Positions 26,339 to 33,365 of a stretch of 38,485 bases of DNA are shown one piece after another. This DNA comes from Accumulibacter sp. (GTDB taxonomy: Bacteria; Pseudomonadota; Gammaproteobacteria; Burkholderiales; Rhodocyclaceae), in NCBI GenBank assembly GCA_031264825.1, contig JAISDL010000046.1:1-38485 (forward strand), given 5' to 3'. The stretch's first letter is position 1. The number at the start of each line of letters is the position of its first letter. The translations under genes were made by a program, and so were the position numbers. Under the pieces are notes generated by a model. That model ran no database searches and had not been told where the DNA came from. It saw only the letters and a program-made list of their open reading frames with translations.

Positions 26339-26690
26339 ACGTGTTCTCCCTTCGAAAATGTGAGTGATGCACCAAAACTGTTACAAGTCTGTTACAGAGT
26401 CGTTACGAGGGATACAGATGCTGTTACGCGACAATCCGGTATGCTACTGCAAAACGTGGTAAAGAAATGAATTTTTCGAGCGGATTCATTGAAAAAAATC
26501 GGCAGCGCCGTGCCGCCCGGAACGAGTCCGCATAGGCGGGGCGCACCACCCGATCTCCCTAGGCAAGGCGAAGTCGTCCGGGCGCCGTTCCCTTGAACTG
26601 CGAAGGGCGCGTCGTCCCGTTTGTTCGACCATCGGGTCTCTCGGCGACGCTTGGCAGCAGGCCGTCGTTTCGCCTGGGCGACGTACTGTT
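26339..26690. other. Intergenic stretch upstream of tssB
   Basis: A 352-base gap between the second membrane-protein gene and tssB. The tssB-proximal 90 bases hold the CTGTTAC array described separately. The next bases (about 26450-26490) are AT-rich, as expected for a promoter region, but I see no convincing -35/-10 pair. The remaining GC-rich 200 bases show no gene I can support. Confidence 0.6.
26378..26427. promoter_or_regulatory. Phased CTGTTAC repeats, Pho-box-like operator upstream of tssB
   Basis: Three 7-mers at exact 11-base intervals, CTGTTAC (26378), CTGTTAC (26389) and TCGTTAC (26400), each followed by a 4-base spacer, and another CTGTTAC at 26421, all read on the plus strand. 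The 7+4 layout and the CTGT start match the architecture of OmpR/PhoB-family sites, whose best-known form is CTGTCAT. The array covers 40-89 bases before the tssB ATG, where an activator would bind. It reads opposite to tssB transcription. Confidence 0.55.
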
Positions 26691-27329
26691 TCACTCCGAA
26701 CTGGGAGGCTCGAATTTCGTGCGCGGCGGTTTCTTTTGCTTTTCCCGGAAAAAACGAAAATGGACGAAACAGACGAGGCGAAAACTGATATTCACGATCA
26801 CGAACAAAACGAATACGTAAAACACGCTCTGGAACATGAACCCGAAATACATGGGTTTCAAAGTGACGGGGAAAACCTCTTCGTTTTTTACCCGGTATAT
26901 GGACTTTGAAGAAGAATCGTCGTCCTTGTAGAGTACCGTGACGGTCTGTTCCTCGCCTGACGAGGATTCTTCCACAGAGTATTTCCACTCTCTCACTCCG
27001 CGACGGATTTCCTCGCTCTTTCTCGACAAGCGATACGTGAAAGCCTTTGGAAGCTTCCTTCGGGCGTGTTCATATTCCAGGGAGACCAGCGCGACAGGAA
27101 AGGCTAGCTTTGTACGCGAATCCTCGACGATGACCTGGAAAAGGCTTTTGAAAGGCGCAGCCGAGAGACTTTCCCGACTGAAGTCGCTCGTGTTTGCGAA
27201 CTCCAGAGCCTTGATGCCCACGAATACCATGATGATGAAGAGGAAAAAACCTCCCACTTGGGAGAAGGCAATGGTAAAAGCAATTCCCGCCGCTTTTTTC
27301 AACGCATCCAGGAATCGTTCGGGATTCAT
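26691..27329 (-). CDS. Two-helix membrane protein of T6SS locus, unknown
   Basis: A 212-residue protein without a family I recognise. It has a hydrophobic segment at about residues 20-44, a polar domain of about 110 residues rich in Ser, Glu and Lys (including a Ser/Asp-rich VLYKDDDSSSKS run) and a second helix at about 160-187, then a basic tail. The likely layout places the polar domain in the periplasm. It begins in an ATGA overlap with the preceding 123-residue membrane protein, so the two are a coupled pair. Base composition is more AT-rich than the tss genes on both sides. A membrane-located immunity or accessory protein are both compatible with this; nothing proves either. Confidence 0.7.
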   Translation of the reverse strand: MNPERFLDALKKAAGIAFTIAFSQVGGFFLFIIMVFVGIKALEFANTSDFSRESLSAAPFKSLFQVIVEDSRTKLAFPVALVSLEYEHARRKLPKAFTYRLSRKSEEIRRGVREWKYSVEESSSGEEQTVTVLYKDDDSSSKSIYRVKNEEVFPVTLKPMYFGFMFQSVFYVFVLFVIVNISFRLVCFVHFRFFREKQKKPPRTKFEPPSSE

Positions 27330-27697
27330 GATGGATCACCGGGTTTTTCATGGAAGCATGCCTGACGAATATCCAGGATAATTCCGGCGAACAGCAGTGA
27401 GAGGGGAATCAAAAAAATGCTCGGCCCTTTCATTGCCTCGTACACAATATGCGACACGATGAGGCACGATATTCCGCAAAGAAAAACACGATGAGTCAGT
27501 CTGCCTTTCAGGGAGAAATATATTACAAATAATAGGGCAAATGGATATATGGATGAAATCCAGAGCGCGGCGATCTTGTCGACAAAAAGCATTGAAATGA
27601 ACCCGGTAATTCCGAAAGCATAATAGATCAAGACTCCGAGTATTCCAACACAAAATATAAACGCAAAGCCATAACAGGTAAGCGCTGTTTTTTTCAT
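27326..27697 (-). CDS. Small polytopic membrane protein of T6SS locus, unknown
   Basis: A 123-residue protein with about four hydrophobic segments (near residues 5-30, 35-55, 60-70 and 78-110) and a short cytoplasmic-type tail. No family is recognised. I chose the ATG at 27697 because AGGGGGCGA precedes it; an in-frame ATG 36 bases upstream has a weaker context. The gene is visibly AT-rich for this window. It ends in the ATGA overlap that starts the next membrane-protein gene. Between it and tssA lie 12-base tandem repeats. The pairing and position inside a T6SS cluster make an immunity or accessory function plausible but unproven. Confidence 0.65.
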   Translation of the reverse strand: MKKTALTCYGFAFIFCVGILGVLIYYAFGITGFISMLFVDKIAALWISSIYPFALLFVIYFSLKGRLTHRVFLCGISCLIVSHIVYEAMKGPSIFLIPLSLLFAGIILDIRQACFHEKPGDPS

Positions 27698-27789
27698 TCG
27701 CCCCCTTTCAGGCGATTTCACGCCGCCAACCATTCCAGACGGTTTGATTGCCCAACGATCACCTTTGGCCTGTCGTTCGCTGAACTTCG

Positions 27790-27836
27790 TTTTCTACGAA
27801 CTTTTCTGCGAACTTTTTACGAACCTTTCTGCGAAC
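27790..27836. repeat. Four tandem copies of a 12-base unit
   Basis: Copies TTTTCTACGAAC, TTTTCTGCGAAC, TTTTTACGAAC and CTTTCTGCGAAC follow one another without gaps (12, 12, 11 and 12 bases). They lie in the 175 bases between the end of tssA and the start of the small membrane-protein gene, so they could be protein-binding sites for that gene pair or a simple expansion. Confidence 0.7.
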
Positions 27837-27872
27837 TCGCTCTTGAAATCGGTATAAAACGGGACACCGGTT

Positions 27873-29450
27873 TTACCCCCCGGGCAGGAGTTTGTGCGGT
27901 TGCAGTCCCGCAAGTTCGGCGGCGATGCGGGCGTATTGCTCGCGTACCGGGGAATTTTCGGGGTTCGCCGTCGCCGCGGCGGCTAGCGCATCGGCGGCCG
28001 ATGCGAGCGCTGCCGCTACCGCGTCCGAGTCGTAGGTGCTCAGCCGGTGCGCGGCGACGATTTCCAGAAGGCGTACCGAAAGGAAGGGCAGCGGTTGCCA
28101 TAATTCACCCGCGAGACAGGCTTGAAAGGCGGCGCGGTAAAGGACGAGCGTATATTTGTCGCCGGGATGCCTGAGCAGGAGACGACCGAGCGCTTCGAGC
28201 GCGGCGGCGGGCGGGTGCGCGACGGCCTCGGCCAGCGCGGCGTCGAAGGGGTCGCTTCCGCCCCCCGTGCCCGAGAGTCCGGCAAGCCATTGCCGGGTTG
28301 CGCTGTCGGCAAAGGGCGTTCCGTCGGAAAAACTCATGCCCGCGAGTTCCGGGAAACGGTGAAGGAGTCCCGCCGTTTGGCTCTCCAGCGCAAGGCGCGC
28401 CACGTCGTACGCCTTGCCGAGTCCCGCGAGCGCTTGCGCCGAGAGGCGGGATAAATCCAGCCAGAAAAGATACTCGTTGCAACACGACTCGGCCTGATAC
28501 ACGACTTTTTTATGCTCGCCCGCCTTGAACAGTGAAAGCAAGCCCGGAAGGAGATGCTCTTCCGGTTTCGGCAAACGGGTGTTGACGCCTTCGGTCGGCG
28601 GCGTTTGGGTCAATTCGGCCCACAAAGCCGAACGGCGCAGCACGTAGGACGCGGGGTGCGCCAGATCACGCGACAGCAGCGTGTCGGCCGTCTGCAGGCA
28701 GAAGCGCGCGCATTCCGAAAGAAAGGCGCTCGTCGGCGAGTCGGCGGAAACCTGGGGCGCGCCCGACACCGCATCGGGCGCGGCGGCGCGCGACGCGTTT
28801 TGCGCGGGAGGCGTCCCCGTCGCCGAGGTCGGCGCGGCGGAAGACGTATCGGAGGGAGCGTCGGGAGGCGGAGGCGGCGCGGCTTCGGGAGGCGTGGGCA
28901 GGCGTTGCAAGCGCGCGCGTAGCGTGCGCAGACGCAGGGGGTTGTCCGGTACGGTATCGTTGATGAATTCTTCCAGCGCCTGGAGCCGCTGATCGGCAAT
29001 TTCGTGGACGGAGGCGGAAAGGTATTCGGGTTTGGCGGCGTCGAGCCAGCGCTCCACTTGGTCCTGCCACCAGTCGATGGCGCCCGTGCGTGCGCGGATG
29101 CGCGAAAGGGGCGGGAAAAGGGTTTCCCAGTACCCGGTGCAGAGGTCCGCGAGCACCGCCGCGCCGTCGGCGATGCCTTCTTCGCCTTTCAGGTTGAGGA
29201 GCGCCGCGGCGAACCACGACGCGACGCTGATGTCCTTGCCCAGCGTGGTCAGCAAGGCGTTGCCCAAGTCGGCGATCTTGGCCCAGTCGGGGGGCGCGGC
29301 GTCGGGCTGGATCGAGGTCAGCGAGTCGATTTCCTGCCGTATGAGCGAAAAGCGCGGGTCGTCCCGCACGTTTTTTCCCGCGGGCGAGTCGCCGGGGATC
29401 GGGATTGCGCCCGCGTTGTTCGGGCAGGCGTCGGTTTCGGAGGATGGCAT
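27873..29450 (-). CDS. tssA: TssA, T6SS assembly/cap protein
   Basis: About 525 residues. The N-terminal ImpA-related domain (about residues 15-150) has DDPRFSLIRQEID and DWAKIADLGNALLTTLGKDISVASWFAAALL-like sequence (split here at about 74-104) and GYWETLFPP. A Pro/Ala/Ser-rich linker (about 200-250) follows, then a helical C-terminal VasJ-type region with EEHLLPGLLSLFKAGEHKK and many alanine-rich helices. TssA proteins prime tube/sheath assembly at the baseplate or cap its distal end. I chose the ATG at 29450 (MPSSETD) with GAGG before it; the upstream ATG at 29498 lacks support. It is the first gene of the T6SS locus in transcriptional order and stands apart from tssB by two membrane-protein genes. 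Confidence 0.9.
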   Translation of the reverse strand: MPSSETDACPNNAGAIPIPGDSPAGKNVRDDPRFSLIRQEIDSLTSIQPDAAPPDWAKIADLGNALLTTLGKDISVASWFAAALLNLKGEEGIADGAAVLADLCTGYWETLFPPLSRIRARTGAIDWWQDQVERWLDAAKPEYLSASVHEIADQRLQALEEFINDTVPDNPLRLRTLRARLQRLPTPPEAAPPPPPDAPSDTSSAAPTSATGTPPAQNASRAAAPDAVSGAPQVSADSPTSAFLSECARFCLQTADTLLSRDLAHPASYVLRRSALWAELTQTPPTEGVNTRLPKPEEHLLPGLLSLFKAGEHKKVVYQAESCCNEYLFWLDLSRLSAQALAGLGKAYDVARLALESQTAGLLHRFPELAGMSFSDGTPFADSATRQWLAGLSGTGGGSDPFDAALAEAVAHPPAAALEALGRLLLRHPGDKYTLVLYRAAFQACLAGELWQPLPFLSVRLLEIVAAHRLSTYDSDAVAAALASAADALAAAATANPENSPVREQYARIAAELAGLQPHKLLPGG

Positions 29451-29662
29451 GGGAGAGACCCTCGAAAGGAAAAAATGCCGGATTGATTTCGTCCGCAAAC
29501 CGTCGGCGGCATGAAGACGAGCCGCAGGACGGACTGGAATACGGCGGCGTCGACCGGGGACGATACGGGAACTTGGGTATTGTAACCGAAACCGTTTCCG
29601 GCCGGAGCGGAGGCGCCGTGCGCGTTTTTGAGGACGCCGAAGGCAAGGGAAAAGCGCCGACG

Positions 29663-29700
29663 CCTTCGCCTGGGTCGAAAAATTCCGACCTAGGCGAAGG
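29663..29700. repeat. 15-base-pair hairpin upstream of tssA
   Basis: CCTTCGCCTGGGTCG and CGACCTAGGCGAAGG form a 15-pair stem with a single mismatch (a G-T or A-C pair depending on strand) and an 8-base AT-rich loop. No T-run follows directly on either strand, so it is not a clean terminator. It could be a dispersed palindromic element or block read-through into the tssA promoter region. Confidence 0.6.
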
Positions 29701-29740
29701 TTTCAAAACGACCGCACACGGTCCGACGGAACCCGGCCGT

Positions 29741-29770
29741 AAAACTTTCGCGCGTAAAATTTTCGCGCGT
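29741..29770. repeat. 15-base tandem repeat
   Basis: AAAACTTTCGCGCGT is followed at once by AAAATTTTCGCGCGT (14 of 15 bases the same). The junction also forms an imperfect inverted repeat, CGCGCG on both sides of an A/T core (29749-29769), which on the minus strand could help terminate the DUF465 transcript. Confidence 0.6.
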
Positions 29771-29836
29771 CAGACTACCGCCGCACGTGTTTTTACCGGC
29801 GGCCTGTGAAGCACCGCCTTTCCACGGAACGACGGA

Positions 29837-30052
29837 TCACGCCTGCATGTCGGGCGTAATCTTTTGTTCGAGATGGAATATTCTGTCTTTCAGTAATAAT
29901 TTTCGTTTTTTCAGACGTTGAATCAAAAGCTGGTCTTGAGTGGGTAAGGGAGTACTCGATAAATGTTCGATAATCAGGTTGAGGTCGCGGTGCTCGATTT
30001 GGAGTTCGCTCAAGCTCGCGCGCGTTTTTGCGATTTCTTCTTCGGTCAACAT
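29837..30052 (-). CDS. YdcH-like DUF465 protein
   Basis: A 71-residue, highly charged helical protein. It begins MLTEEEIAKTRASL and contains ELQIEHRDLNLIIEHL (about 16-31) and LLIQRLKKRKLLLKDRI (about 42-58), ending PDMQA: the DUF465/YdcH pattern of two antiparallel coiled-coil helices. The frame stays open far upstream, but homology begins at the ATG at 30052, with AGGGA 9 bases before it. Such proteins are common single genes in Proteobacteria with no settled role. It is transcribed away from greB and toward tssA. Confidence 0.88.
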   Translation of the reverse strand: MLTEEEIAKTRASLSELQIEHRDLNLIIEHLSSTPLPTQDQLLIQRLKKRKLLLKDRIFHLEQKITPDMQA

Positions 30053-30417
30053 CCTTATCAATCCCTGAATTGTGGCAGTTGATGAATACCTCTTCCGGGG
30101 TTCCGACCGCGCCGACGATCCCCCCAGGCGCTTTGACCATCGTCGTTGGGTTTCCGACGAGGCCAAGGCGCTGAACGGGACAGACCCTCTCCGCGCGAGG
30201 CGGACACGCTTCCGCCACGGATCACTTGGCGGATAGTGAGATGGTAGGCGTGCTGAGGATAAAAAACAATGCCGCCGCGCGTTTTGATCGTTTTGAAGAC
30301 CCGGAGGGACGAAAAGATTTCCCCACGCGGGATTCCGCATAAAATAACAAGGCTCGCCGCCGGGCTTCATGGGAAGTCCGGCTTTCTGGCGGGCTTTGTC
30401 AGGCGATGAGGCTTCGG
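30053..30417. other. Divergent intergenic region between DUF465 gene and greB
   Basis: 365 bases that must hold promoters for both directions. A TAAAAT at about 30341-30346 on the plus strand, some 75 bases before the greB ATG, is the best -10 candidate, with only a poor -35 (TTTCCC) before it. Open frames extending the DUF465 gene upstream through this stretch lack homology. Nothing else is recognised. Confidence 0.5.
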
Positions 30418-30984
30418 ATGAACAAGGCTTTTACCCATGAAACCGACGGCGACGACGAGGATGGCGTCGAACCGGGGTTTCTTCAGCTTCCGCAGGGAAC
30501 GCGCAATTACATCACCCCCGGCGGTTACGACCGGATTCGCCAGGAGCTGGATTTTCTGCTGAAGACTGAACGTCCACGCACCGTCGACGTCGTCCAGTGG
30601 GCCGCTTCAAACGGCGACCGTTCAGAAAACGGCGATTATCTTTACGGGAAAAAACGCCTGCGCGAAATCGACCGGCGGATTCGTTTTCTGACGAAACGGC
30701 TCGATATCGCCGAAGTCGTCGACCCGGCAAATCGCCGGGAAAATTCCGATCAGGTCTTTTTTGGCGCGACGGTCATCGTCGGCGAGGAAGACGGCAGGGA
30801 GAGCCGTTACCAGATCGTCGGCGTCGACGAGACCGACCCGGCGCGAAACCGGATCAGTTGGGTTTCACCGCTGGCCAAAGCCCTGATCAAGGCGCGCGAA
30901 GGCGACGTCGTACGTTTTCGCAGTCCGGCCGGGTGGCGCGAGATCGAAGTGCTCGAAGTGAAATACCTTCCCATCGAGCCGTAA
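30418..30984 (+). CDS. greB: GreB transcription elongation factor
   Basis: A 188-residue Gre factor. The N-terminal coiled coil contains YITPGGYDRIRQELDFLL (about residues 31-48) and the acidic tip region ASNGDRSENGDYLYGKKRLREID (split at about 63-85), which reaches the RNA polymerase active site and stimulates cleavage of backtracked RNA. The C-terminal FKBP-like domain has VFFGATVIV, VGVDETDPARNRISWVSPLAKAL (split) and the closing V..FRSPAGWREIEVL. SWVSPLAKAL is the GreB-type form. I chose the ATG at 30418, with GAGG 6 bases before it, over the one at 30406. An N-terminal acidic extension of about 25 residues precedes the usual start of homology. Confidence 0.94.
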   Translation: MNKAFTHETDGDDEDGVEPGFLQLPQGTRNYITPGGYDRIRQELDFLLKTERPRTVDVVQWAASNGDRSENGDYLYGKKRLREIDRRIRFLTKRLDIAEVVDPANRRENSDQVFFGATVIVGEEDGRESRYQIVGVDETDPARNRISWVSPLAKALIKAREGDVVRFRSPAGWREIEVLEVKYLPIEP

Positions 30985-31019
30985 TTCCTGTCCCAAATCG
31001 CACGTACTCGAGACGAGCC

Positions 31020-31652
31020 ATGATCGAAGCGCCGGACCCCATGACGACCCATCCCGTGCCGGGTTTCCCCGTCACTTACGTCAAACCGACGATCACGCGC
31101 CCGAATATCGAGGTGGGGGAGTTCACGTATTACAGCGGCGAGGACTTCGAGAGCCGCGTGACGCACCATTACGAGTTTTATGGCGACAAGCTGGTGATCG
31201 GCAAGTTCTGCCAGATCGCGGCGGGCGTCGAATTCATCATGAACGGCGTGAACCACAAGATGAATGCCGTCAGCACTTTTCCATTCTATATTCTGGGGCA
31301 TTGGGCGCAGGAACAACCGCCGCTCTCCGAAATGCCCCTGAAAGGTGACACGGTCGTCGGAAACGACGTGTGGTTTGGTCAGAACGCCACAATCCTGCCG
31401 GGTGTACGCGTTGGCGACGGCGCGATCATCGGCGCGAGCGCGGTGGTGGCGAGCGACGTCGCGCCCTATACCGTCGTCGCGGGGAATCCGGCGAAACCCG
31501 TCCGCAAACGCTTCGACGACGAGCTGATCGTTCTCCTGCAAACCTTCAAGTGGTGGGACAGGCCTGTCGCGGAAATACAAAAACTGATCCCGCTCTTGAA
31601 CGACCGCAATCTGGATCGGGTGAAGCGGGAGATCAAAGAAGCTCTTCGATAG
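31020..31652 (+). CDS. Vat-family hexapeptide-repeat acetyltransferase
   Basis: A 210-residue protein of the left-handed beta-helix xenobiotic acetyltransferase group (Vat/CatB). Diagnostic segments are VGEFTYYSGEDF (about residues 32-43), KLVIGKFCQIAAGVEFIMNG (57-76), NHKMNAVSTFPF with the catalytic-type His (about 78-89), KGDTVVGNDVWFGQNATILP (108-127), VAGNPAKPV (153-161) and KWWDRPV (about 177-183). Relatives transfer acetyl from acetyl-CoA to streptogramin A or other hydroxylated compounds, but many chromosomal members have unknown substrates. It starts 35 bases after greB. The ATG at 31020 has a weak ribosome site; an in-frame ATG at 31041 is an alternative. Resistance should not be assumed from the family. 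Confidence 0.9.
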   Translation: MIEAPDPMTTHPVPGFPVTYVKPTITRPNIEVGEFTYYSGEDFESRVTHHYEFYGDKLVIGKFCQIAAGVEFIMNGVNHKMNAVSTFPFYILGHWAQEQPPLSEMPLKGDTVVGNDVWFGQNATILPGVRVGDGAIIGASAVVASDVAPYTVVAGNPAKPVRKRFDDELIVLLQTFKWWDRPVAEIQKLIPLLNDRNLDRVKREIKEALR

Positions 31653-31809
31653 CTTCCCACGGCAAGCGCTCTGTCGGCTGGATTGGAAGCGACGCCGACT
31701 GTCCGGGGGCCGGAGAGCGTTGACGTCGCTTTTCTTCCGGTAATTCAGGCCAAGGCGCGCGAAAAAGGCGCTGAAGCGCGCCTGATGGCGTACTGTGACA
31801 AGAAATGTC

Positions 31810-31837
31810 TTGAACATGGCGCTTATTCATGTAGAAT
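31810..31837 (+). promoter_or_regulatory. Sigma70-type promoter of hfq
   Basis: TTGAAC (31810-31815) and TAGAAT (31832-31837) with a 16-base spacer, about 50 bases before the hfq ATG. Both boxes are close to consensus, and the stretch is AT-rich against its surroundings. Confidence 0.65.
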
Positions 31838-31886
31838 CTCTAATGCTTCGGCTAATCAATCCAACAACGAGACATGGAGTTTCACC

Positions 31887-32126
31887 ATGAGCAATAAAGG
31901 CCAACTTTTGCAGGATCCTTTCCTCAATGTGTTGCGTCGTGAGCACATTCCGGTATCGATCTATCTGGTAAACGGGATCAAATTGCAAGGTCAGGTCGAA
32001 TCTTTTGATCAATATGTCGTTCTTCTAAAAAACACAATAACACAAATGGTATATAAACACGCTATTTCCACGATCGTGCCGGCGCGTCCGGTCAATATCC
32101 AATTGGGCATGGGCGAAAACGACTGA
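31887..32126 (+). CDS. hfq: Hfq RNA chaperone
   Basis: A 79-residue Hfq. The Sm1 motif region VSIYLVNGIKLQGQVESFDQ (residues 23-42) and the Sm2 motif KHAIST (57-62) are intact, as are the N-terminal QLLQDPFLN and the Gln and Phe residues that bind uridine-rich RNA. Hfq hexamers pair small RNAs with messages. The short C-terminus after PARPVNIQ is typical of betaproteobacteria. The ATG at 31887 has GGAG 8 bases before it; the frame is open further upstream but those residues are not Hfq. hflX follows 77 bases later, the classic hfq-hflX-hflK-hflC order. Confidence 0.98.
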   Translation: MSNKGQLLQDPFLNVLRREHIPVSIYLVNGIKLQGQVESFDQYVVLLKNTITQMVYKHAISTIVPARPVNIQLGMGEND

Positions 32127-32203
32127 TTTTCGCATTGGAGCCTATGGCGCATCGATTCGGAGACGGGGCCTTTCCCCCGTCTTGGTTTCGTCGGTAGTCC
32201 CTT

Positions 32204-33334
32204 ATGCCTGATTTTCCCGACGGCACTGATCGCGCCGTCATCGTCCAGCAGGATTTCGGAAGCGGCGACGCTCAGGAGGCGATCGAGGAAATCCGTCTGC
32301 TGGTGGAGTCCGCGGGCGTCTCCGTGTCTTCGATTGCGCGCGGGCCGGGGCGTTTCATCGACCCGGCGACGTTTGTCGGGAAGGGCAGGCTTCAGATGAT
32401 CGCCGCAGAAGTCTCGGCGTTCGAGGCGACCCTCGTCGTCTTCAATCACGAGCTGTCTCCCGCACAGGAACGCAATCTCGAAAAAACGCTGCAATGCCGC
32501 GTCATTGACCGCACCACGCTGATTCTAGACATCTTCGCGCAGCGCGCGCAAAGCTCGGAAGGCAAGCTCCAGGTGGAGCTTGCCCAACTCGAACATCTTT
32601 CGACCCGCCTCGTCCGGGGCTGGACTCACCTGGAGCGCCAGAAGGGCGGCATCGGCTTGCGCGGCCCCGGTGAGACGCAGCTCGAAACGGACCGCCGTCT
32701 GCTCGGAAAAAGGGTCAAGCTTCTGAAAGAACGGCTCGTCAGGCTCGAACGCCAGCGGGTGGTCCAGCGCAGGGCGCGGCTTCGCGGCGGCGCGCTGAAC
32801 GTTTCTCTCGTCGGCTACACCAACGCCGGGAAATCGACGCTCTTCAACCAACTGACGCACGCCGACGCCTACGTCGCGGATCAGTTGTTCGCGACCCTCG
32901 ACACGACTTCGCGCAAGCTGTGGCTGAACGACGCCGGGAACGTCGTCGTCTCCGATACGGTCGGATTCATCCGCAATCTGCCGCACACGCTCGTCGCGGC
33001 GTTTCATTCGACGCTCGAATCCGTCTCGCGGGCGGACCTTTTGCTGCACGTCGTCGACTCGACGAGCGGAACGCGCGATTTTCAGATCGCCGAAGTCGAA
33101 AAAGTTCTGAACGAGATCGGCGCGGGCGACCTCAGGCAGTTGATCGTCCTGAACAAGCTCGACCTCTCCGGCCTTCCCCCGGCTTTGGAGCGTGACGAGT
33201 ATGGTAGAATCCGCCGAGTGCGGGTAAGCGCCCGGAGCGGAGAAGGCATCCCCTTGCTGCGTGAAGCCTTGTCCGAGATCGCCATTGAAAAACGGCAAAA
33301 CCTGGATGACCGGCCGCCGGTCGGGATTTTCTGA
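32204..33334 (+). CDS. hflX: HflX, ribosome-associated GTPase
   Basis: A 376-residue HflX. The N-terminal domain has FVGKGRLQMIAAEV (about residues 57-70) and VFNHELSPAQERNLEK; the linker helices contain GGIGLRGPGETQLETDRR (about 147-164). The GTPase domain has G1 GYTNAGKST (about 204-212), G3 DTVGF, G4 NKLD and G5 SAR. HflX binds the 50S subunit and splits stalled ribosomes, chiefly under stress such as heat. All nucleotide-binding motifs look intact. It stands between hfq and hflK as in most Proteobacteria. Confidence 0.97.
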   Translation: MPDFPDGTDRAVIVQQDFGSGDAQEAIEEIRLLVESAGVSVSSIARGPGRFIDPATFVGKGRLQMIAAEVSAFEATLVVFNHELSPAQERNLEKTLQCRVIDRTTLILDIFAQRAQSSEGKLQVELAQLEHLSTRLVRGWTHLERQKGGIGLRGPGETQLETDRRLLGKRVKLLKERLVRLERQRVVQRRARLRGGALNVSLVGYTNAGKSTLFNQLTHADAYVADQLFATLDTTSRKLWLNDAGNVVVSDTVGFIRNLPHTLVAAFHSTLESVSRADLLLHVVDSTSGTRDFQIAEVEKVLNEIGAGDLRQLIVLNKLDLSGLPPALERDEYGRIRRVRVSARSGEGIPLLREALSEIAIEKRQNLDDRPPVGIF

Positions 33335-33365
33335 AACCCTTATGATTTCAACGATTGGTGTACTT

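Larger units (their letters stand above)
29451..29836. other. Intergenic stretch upstream of tssA
   Basis: 386 bases between tssA and the DUF465 gene. A -10-like TACAAT on the minus strand at 29579-29584 has no good -35 partner. The stretch also contains a long hairpin (29663-29700) and a 15-base tandem repeat (29741-29770). No gene is supported. Confidence 0.55.

Noticed and set aside
26392..26988. A 198-codon minus-strand frame overlapping the second membrane-protein gene and its 3' gap
   Set aside because: It overlaps a better-supported gene in another frame, lacks a ribosome site and has no coherent domain; the gap is better read as the tssB control region.
29837..30370. A 177-codon frame extending the DUF465 protein
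   Set aside because: Homology begins at codon 107 (ATG 30052); the upstream part has no family features and lies in the divergent promoter region.
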